A DNA stretch of 64,000 nucleotides from CANJIV01 sp046330225. Lineage in GTDB: Bacteria; Actinomycetota; Thermoleophilia; Solirubrobacterales; Solirubrobacteraceae. Made by a program: the position numbers and the translations under genes. Within the stretch, counting starts at the first letter, position 1. Each line of letters begins with the position of its first letter. Location of the stretch: positions 6,998-70,997 of the forward strand of contig JAXLTD010000012.1 of the NCBI GenBank assembly GCA_046330225.1. The letters are read 5' to 3'. Below the pieces are notes generated by a model. That model was not told the DNA's origin and did not search any database. It worked only from the letters and a program-made list of their open reading frames with translations. Positions 60,604 to 64,000 of the stretch are shown one piece after another.

Positions 60604-61203
60604 CTACGCGGCCGGGCCAGCGGGCTCGCGCCGCGACCAGGCAAAGGCCAGCAGCGCGCCGATCAGCGCGAACGCCGTGAGGCAGAGGGTCGGGATCGTG
60701 ATGTAGCCGAACTGGTCGATCCACTTCACCGAGCACGGCACGCCGACCTTGCATGACGCGCTCTCGGCGCCCGGGTTGTTCTCGATGTAGATGTGGTAGA
60801 TCGAGGCGATCGCGCCGGCGATCGGGAAGGCGAACGCGAACTGCACCGCGCTGCGGGCATCGCGCCGCAGCGCCCCGACGAGCAGGACGACCGCGAGCGG
60901 ATACATCGCGATGCGCTGGAACCAGCACATGCGGCACGGAATGAAGTGCAGGATCTCGGAGAAGTAGAGGCTGCCGAGCGTCGCGACCGCCGCCACGATC
61001 CAGGCCAGCCACAGCTCCTTGCCGCGCAGCCAGCCGTCGCGCACGTCGACCAGCAGCTCGCGGGCCGTCGGCAGCACGAGCGCGAGCAGCGCGAGCAGCA
61101 CGAGGATCCCGAGCACGACCTGCGCCGCGATCGCGAGCACGGAGAGGCCCACGACGACGGGGTTGTGGGAGACGGCGGCGAACGGAAGCTCCACGGCGGG
61201 CAT
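60604..61203 (-). CDS. DsbB/BdbC-like disulfide bond formation protein
   Basis: A 199-residue membrane protein with about five hydrophobic segments. The first redox pair is HFIPCRMCWFQRI (CxxC), the second CKVGVPC in a loop (ENNPGAESASCKVGVPCSVKW). This is the DsbB/BdbC pattern, which reoxidises a thiol oxidase by passing electrons to quinone. The N-terminus is longer than in BdbC, adding one helix (LSVLAIAAQVVLGILVLLALLALVL). A DsbA-like partner is not in the window. The ATG at 61203 is divergent from the amino-acid permease gene. Confidence 0.88.
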   Translation of the reverse strand: MPAVELPFAAVSHNPVVVGLSVLAIAAQVVLGILVLLALLALVLPTARELLVDVRDGWLRGKELWLAWIVAAVATLGSLYFSEILHFIPCRMCWFQRIAMYPLAVVLLVGALRRDARSAVQFAFAFPIAGAIASIYHIYIENNPGAESASCKVGVPCSVKWIDQFGYITIPTLCLTAFALIGALLAFAWSRREPAGPAA

Positions 61204-61258
61204 CGGCCCCGGAACAGTACGCGGCCCGCCGGTCCGGGGGGCGATAGGGTCGGCCGGC

Positions 61259-62635
61259 ATGCCGCCTCCGGAGCCCGATCCGCGAGCCGCAACCGAGGCC
61301 CCTCCCGAGCGCAAGATCGGCCTCATCCCGTGCCTGGCCTTCGCGGTCGGCACGATGATCGGCGGCGGGGTCTTCACGCTCTCGGGCACCGCGATCAACC
61401 AGGCCGGCCCGGCGGCGATCGTGAGCTACCTGATCGCCGGCATCGTGATGTTCCTCTCGGCCCTGTCTTTCGTCGCTGTGGCCGGGCGCGCGCGCACCGG
61501 CGAGTCCGGGTACGGGCCGATCGCGCGGATCCTCGGCCCGCGCTGGCGGTTCCTGACGATGTGGGCCTTCTACCTCAACGGCCTCACGATCATCACGTTC
61601 CTGCTCGTCTCCTTCGGGGACTACCTCAACGAGTACTTCCTCTCCGGGGTGACGCCGATCACCGCCGGCCTCGTCGCGATCGTCCTGATCGCCGCGCTGA
61701 ACCTCGGGCCCGCCGACACCGTCGGGAAGGCCGAGACCTACGTCGTGGGCCTCAAGGTCGGGCTCCTGCTCGTGTTCGTCGCCTGGGGCCTGGGCAGCAT
61801 CAGCGACGCCCACTTCACGCCGTTCGCGCCGCGCGGCACGTCATCGGTGTTCTCGGTGGCCGCCCTGCTGTTCACCGCCTACACCGGGTTCAACGTCGTG
61901 ACGAACATGGCCGGGTCGGTCAAGGACCCGCAGAGGACTGTCCCGCGCGCGGTGATGCTGTCGATCGGCATCTCCGCCGTCGTCTACATCGGCGTGATCG
62001 TGGCGATGCTCGCCAGCGGCGTGAAGGAGTTCGGGCCGGCCGGCGTCGGCGAGGCCGCGACGGCGCTGATGGGCGACTGGGGCGGATACCTCATCGCTTT
62101 CGCCGCCTGCCTCTCGACCCTGTCGGGCGCGAACGCGAACCTCCTCGGCGCCAGCGAGCTCATCCTGCGCCTCGTCGCCACCGAGGACCTGCCGCCGGTC
62201 GCCGGCCGCACGACCGCGAAGGGCCGCCCGTTCGTGAGCGTGCTCTTCATCGCCGCCGTCTCGGTCGTGCTCGTCCTGGTCGGCGACACGAACAACATCG
62301 TCACGCTCGCCAACGTCGCGGCGCTCGTGGCGATGATCATCGTGAACGCCGCCGCCTTCCAGCTCGCCCGGACGGGCTGGCCGGGCCGCGGGATGCGCCT
62401 GCCCGGGGGCGTGACGATCCCGGTGCTGGGGGGCGTGGCCTGCGCGCTGCAGTTCCCGTCGCTCGGGCTGCCCGAGATCATCGCCGGGCTCGTCCTCATC
62501 GCCGCGGGCCTGCTCCTCTACCGCGGGCGCGGGGTCACGAAGCTCGGGGGCGACGCCGTCGAGGAAGCGGAGGACAGCGTCGCCGACGTCGACACCCCGC
62601 TGGGCAGCGCGCTCCAGGGCATCGACCTCCGGTGA
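61259..62635 (+). CDS. APC-family amino acid permease
   Basis: A 458-residue transporter with about 12 helices. The first helix has CLAFAVGTMIGGGVFTLSG, the Gly-rich substrate loop of the APC superfamily. Other blocks are FTAYTGFNVVTNMAGSVKDPQRTVPRAV (helix 6 onward, typical of amino-acid transporters) and GANANLLGASELILRL. It probably imports an amino acid with a coupled ion. TAGGGT lies 8 nt before the ATG. It is a single gene, divergent from the DsbB-like gene. Confidence 0.9.
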   Translation: MPPPEPDPRAATEAPPERKIGLIPCLAFAVGTMIGGGVFTLSGTAINQAGPAAIVSYLIAGIVMFLSALSFVAVAGRARTGESGYGPIARILGPRWRFLTMWAFYLNGLTIITFLLVSFGDYLNEYFLSGVTPITAGLVAIVLIAALNLGPADTVGKAETYVVGLKVGLLLVFVAWGLGSISDAHFTPFAPRGTSSVFSVAALLFTAYTGFNVVTNMAGSVKDPQRTVPRAVMLSIGISAVVYIGVIVAMLASGVKEFGPAGVGEAATALMGDWGGYLIAFAACLSTLSGANANLLGASELILRLVATEDLPPVAGRTTAKGRPFVSVLFIAAVSVVLVLVGDTNNIVTLANVAALVAMIIVNAAAFQLARTGWPGRGMRLPGGVTIPVLGGVACALQFPSLGLPEIIAGLVLIAAGLLLYRGRGVTKLGGDAVEEAEDSVADVDTPLGSALQGIDLR

Positions 62636-62654
62636 GGCACCGCGGGGCCGCGGG

Positions 62655-62894
62655 TCAGCCGCGCCGCGCCGGCGTCCGGCGGGGCGCGGGGAGCGCCTGG
62701 CGCTCGAGCCGCAACGCGAGCGTCGGGCAGGCCGCGGCGGCGCGCTCGGCCAAGTCGAGCAGCCCGTCGGGCAGGGCGCCGTCCTCGATGATCGGGTAGC
62801 CCCACTCGTCCAGCTCGATCCGCTCGGGGAGCAGCTCGGCGCAGAGGCCGTGGGCCACGCAGGCGATCGGGTCGACGTGCAGGCGGGCGCTCAT
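62655..62894 (-). CDS. Single-cluster ferredoxin
   Basis: A 79-residue ferredoxin. ACVAHGLCAELLPE provides two of the Cys residues, and the third is in AAAACPTLALRL; the His replacing one Cys indicates a 3Fe-4S cluster, like those serving P450s. It is an electron carrier in the cytosol. Its ATG overlaps the stop of the NuoF-like gene by 4 nt, so the flavoprotein and ferredoxin are made together and likely exchange electrons. The P450 at 35 kb is far away but a possible partner. Confidence 0.88.
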   Translation of the reverse strand: MSARLHVDPIACVAHGLCAELLPERIELDEWGYPIIEDGALPDGLLDLAERAAAACPTLALRLERQALPAPRRTPARRG

Positions 62895-64000
62895 CCGACG
62901 CCCACCGGCGCGGGGATCGGCAGGACGGGCAGCGCGGAGCACGCCGCGCAGGCGCCGCCGCGGGCATGGTCGGCGAACTCCTCCGCAAACACCGCCAGGG
63001 CGCTCGACACGAACGTGGCGACGCCGTCCGGGTGCCGGCAGGCCCCGCGGTGGCGCACGGCGTGGCACCAGCGCTCGAGGTCGCGACCGATCCCCCGGTA
63101 CGGGATCCCGGACGCGACGCGGTCGATGGCGTCGGAGATGGCCGGGAGCCCGTTGGCGCATGGGCCGCACTGCCCCGCGCCCTGCTCCGCGAGCCACCGG
63201 GTGACGCGGGCGGTCTCCGCGACCGGGCAGGCGTCCGTTCCGAGGACGGCGATCACCCCGGTCCCGAGCATCGCGCCGTGGCGCCGCAGGTCGTGGTCGT
63301 CGATCGCCAGGGTGGCGGCGTCGCGAGCGTCGACCCAGGCGCCGAAGTAGCCGCCGACGAGGAGCGCGCGGCACTGCCGCACGTCGCCGCCGCCCGCAGC
63401 GACCACGGCCGCGGCCGAGGTCCCGAGGGCGATCTCGTAGACGCCCGGCGACGGGACGTCGCCCGAGAGCGTGACGAGCGCCGATCCAGGCTCCTCGGCG
63501 GTTCCGATCGTCCGGAACCAGTCGGCGCCGTGGCGGGCCAGGAGCGCGAGGTGGGCGAGTGTCTCGACGTTCTGCACGAGCGTCGGGCGCTTGTCGAGTC
63601 CGCGCTCGGTCGGGCGGCGGGCCGAGGACGTCGGGATCGCCGGGCCGCCCGAGAGGTAGTTGATCAGCGCGGTCTCCTGGCCTGCCAGGTACGTCGCGGG
63701 CGGCACGGAGGCGAACCGGAATCTGACGCCGTCGGTGCGGGCCGCGGCCCGTTCGGCGATCGCTGCGCGCACGGCGTCGATCACCTGGCCGTCGTCCGGG
63801 GCGACCACGATGGCCTCGCGGGCGCCGATCGCCTCTGCCGCCAGCGCGGCGCCGTCGAGCACAAGGTGCGGGATGGCGCCCAGCAGGAGCCGGTCCTTCG
63901 CGCTCGCGGGCTCGCCCTCGGAGCCGTTGGCGACGAGCACCGGCTCGCCTCGCGCCCGGAGCACCGCGTGGAGCTTGACCGCGGCGGGGAACCCGGCACC
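62891..64000 (-). CDS. NuoF-like NADH-binding flavoprotein, truncated at window edge
   Basis: At least 370 residues, running off the right edge; the N-terminus is missing. The visible part starts AGFPAAVKLHAVLRARGEPVLVANGSEGEPASAKDR, matching the FMN/NADH site of NuoF (complex I 51-kDa). An SLBB-like region (LVTLSGDVPSPGVYEI) and a C-terminal Cys cluster follow (AGQCGPCANG, later HRGAC), like the N3 4Fe-4S site. It is not next to other nuo genes; instead it is coupled to a ferredoxin. A small NAD(P)H:ferredoxin oxidoreductase is a good model. Confidence 0.8.
   Translation of the reverse strand, partial: GAGFPAAVKLHAVLRARGEPVLVANGSEGEPASAKDRLLLGAIPHLVLDGAALAAEAIGAREAIVVAPDDGQVIDAVRAAIAERAAARTDGVRFRFASVPPATYLAGQETALINYLSGGPAIPTSSARRPTERGLDKRPTLVQNVETLAHLALLARHGADWFRTIGTAEEPGSALVTLSGDVPSPGVYEIALGTSAAAVVAAGGGDVRQCRALLVGGYFGAWVDARDAATLAIDDHDLRRHGAMLGTGVIAVLGTDACPVAETARVTRWLAEQGAGQCGPCANGLPAISDAIDRVASGIPYRGIGRDLERWCHAVRHRGACRHPDGVATFVSSALAVFAEEFADHARGGACAACSALPVLPIPAPVGVG

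Overview
This 64 kb window is very GC-rich, densely packed chromosomal DNA from an actinobacterium. The gene families (paired acyl-CoA carboxylase subunits under a TetR regulator, HdeD, two ABC1/AarF kinases, a cyclic-2,3-diphosphoglycerate-synthase-like GTPase, a DUF1800/DUF1501 pair) would suit the Thermoleophilia/Solirubrobacterales, but that placement is inference. No rRNA, CRISPR or prophage is visible. There are two tRNA genes, tRNA-Glu(CTC) and tRNA-Leu(CAG). Many genes carry a TANNNT-like -10 box only 6-9 nt before the start codon, so leaderless mRNAs look common; this rule helped choose several starts.

Layout. 1-3 kb: end of a beta-propeller-like protein, a frameshifted EamA transporter and an aldehyde dehydrogenase with a palindromic operator at its promoter. 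3-9.3 kb: a tightly overlapping cyclophilin/cupredoxin/DUF1800/DUF1501 operon, a DEAD-box helicase and a quinone oxidoreductase. 9.3-23 kb: housekeeping and central metabolism (PfkB kinase, dCTP deaminase, citrate synthase, a PAS-GGDEF-EAL protein, GNAT, YgjP-type metallopeptidase, MTHFR, two divergent metallo-beta-lactamase-fold genes, pyruvate kinase). 23-27.3 kb: an ABC1 kinase surrounded by decayed genes (a VTT-like membrane protein, an IclR regulator, a Uma2-like nuclease). 27.4-33.9 kb: glyoxalase I, Ppx/GppA, a secreted hydrolase, a second divergent ABC1 kinase and small secreted or membrane proteins. 34-41.9 kb: a CpgS-like GTPase, a P450, a thioesterase-like gene and a two-gene biotin-dependent acyl-CoA carboxylase operon divergent from its likely TetR repressor. 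41.9-51.6 kb: an antiporter, HdeD, and a 2305-residue DUF11-repeat surface protein whose gene overlaps an L,D-transpeptidase gene. 51.8-57.3 kb: tRNAs, a membrane-anchored glutamate-synthase-like FMN protein, a HAD phosphatase starting 2 nt after tRNA-Leu, azlCD with a coupled 17-codon upstream ORF, a GIY-YIG protein, a DNA glycosylase and a lipoprotein FKBP. 57.3-58.9 kb: an IS110-family element. 59-64 kb: an MFS exporter, a DsbB-like protein, an amino-acid permease, a ferredoxin and a truncated NuoF-like flavoprotein.

The most interesting region is the IS element at about 57342-58868. It has 12-bp subterminal inverted repeats (11/12 identical), a DEDD transposase, and about 320 bp of structured non-coding DNA after the transposase. 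Two 9-nt segments of that DNA match the two element/chromosome junctions, which is the expected layout of an IS1111-type guide ('seek'/'bridge') RNA. The transposase ribosome binding site lies inside a 12-bp inverted repeat that should close only in read-through transcripts. The element sits beside an array of TAGCC-N2-GGCTA dyads. The second most interesting region is the coupled giant DUF11 protein and L,D-transpeptidase.
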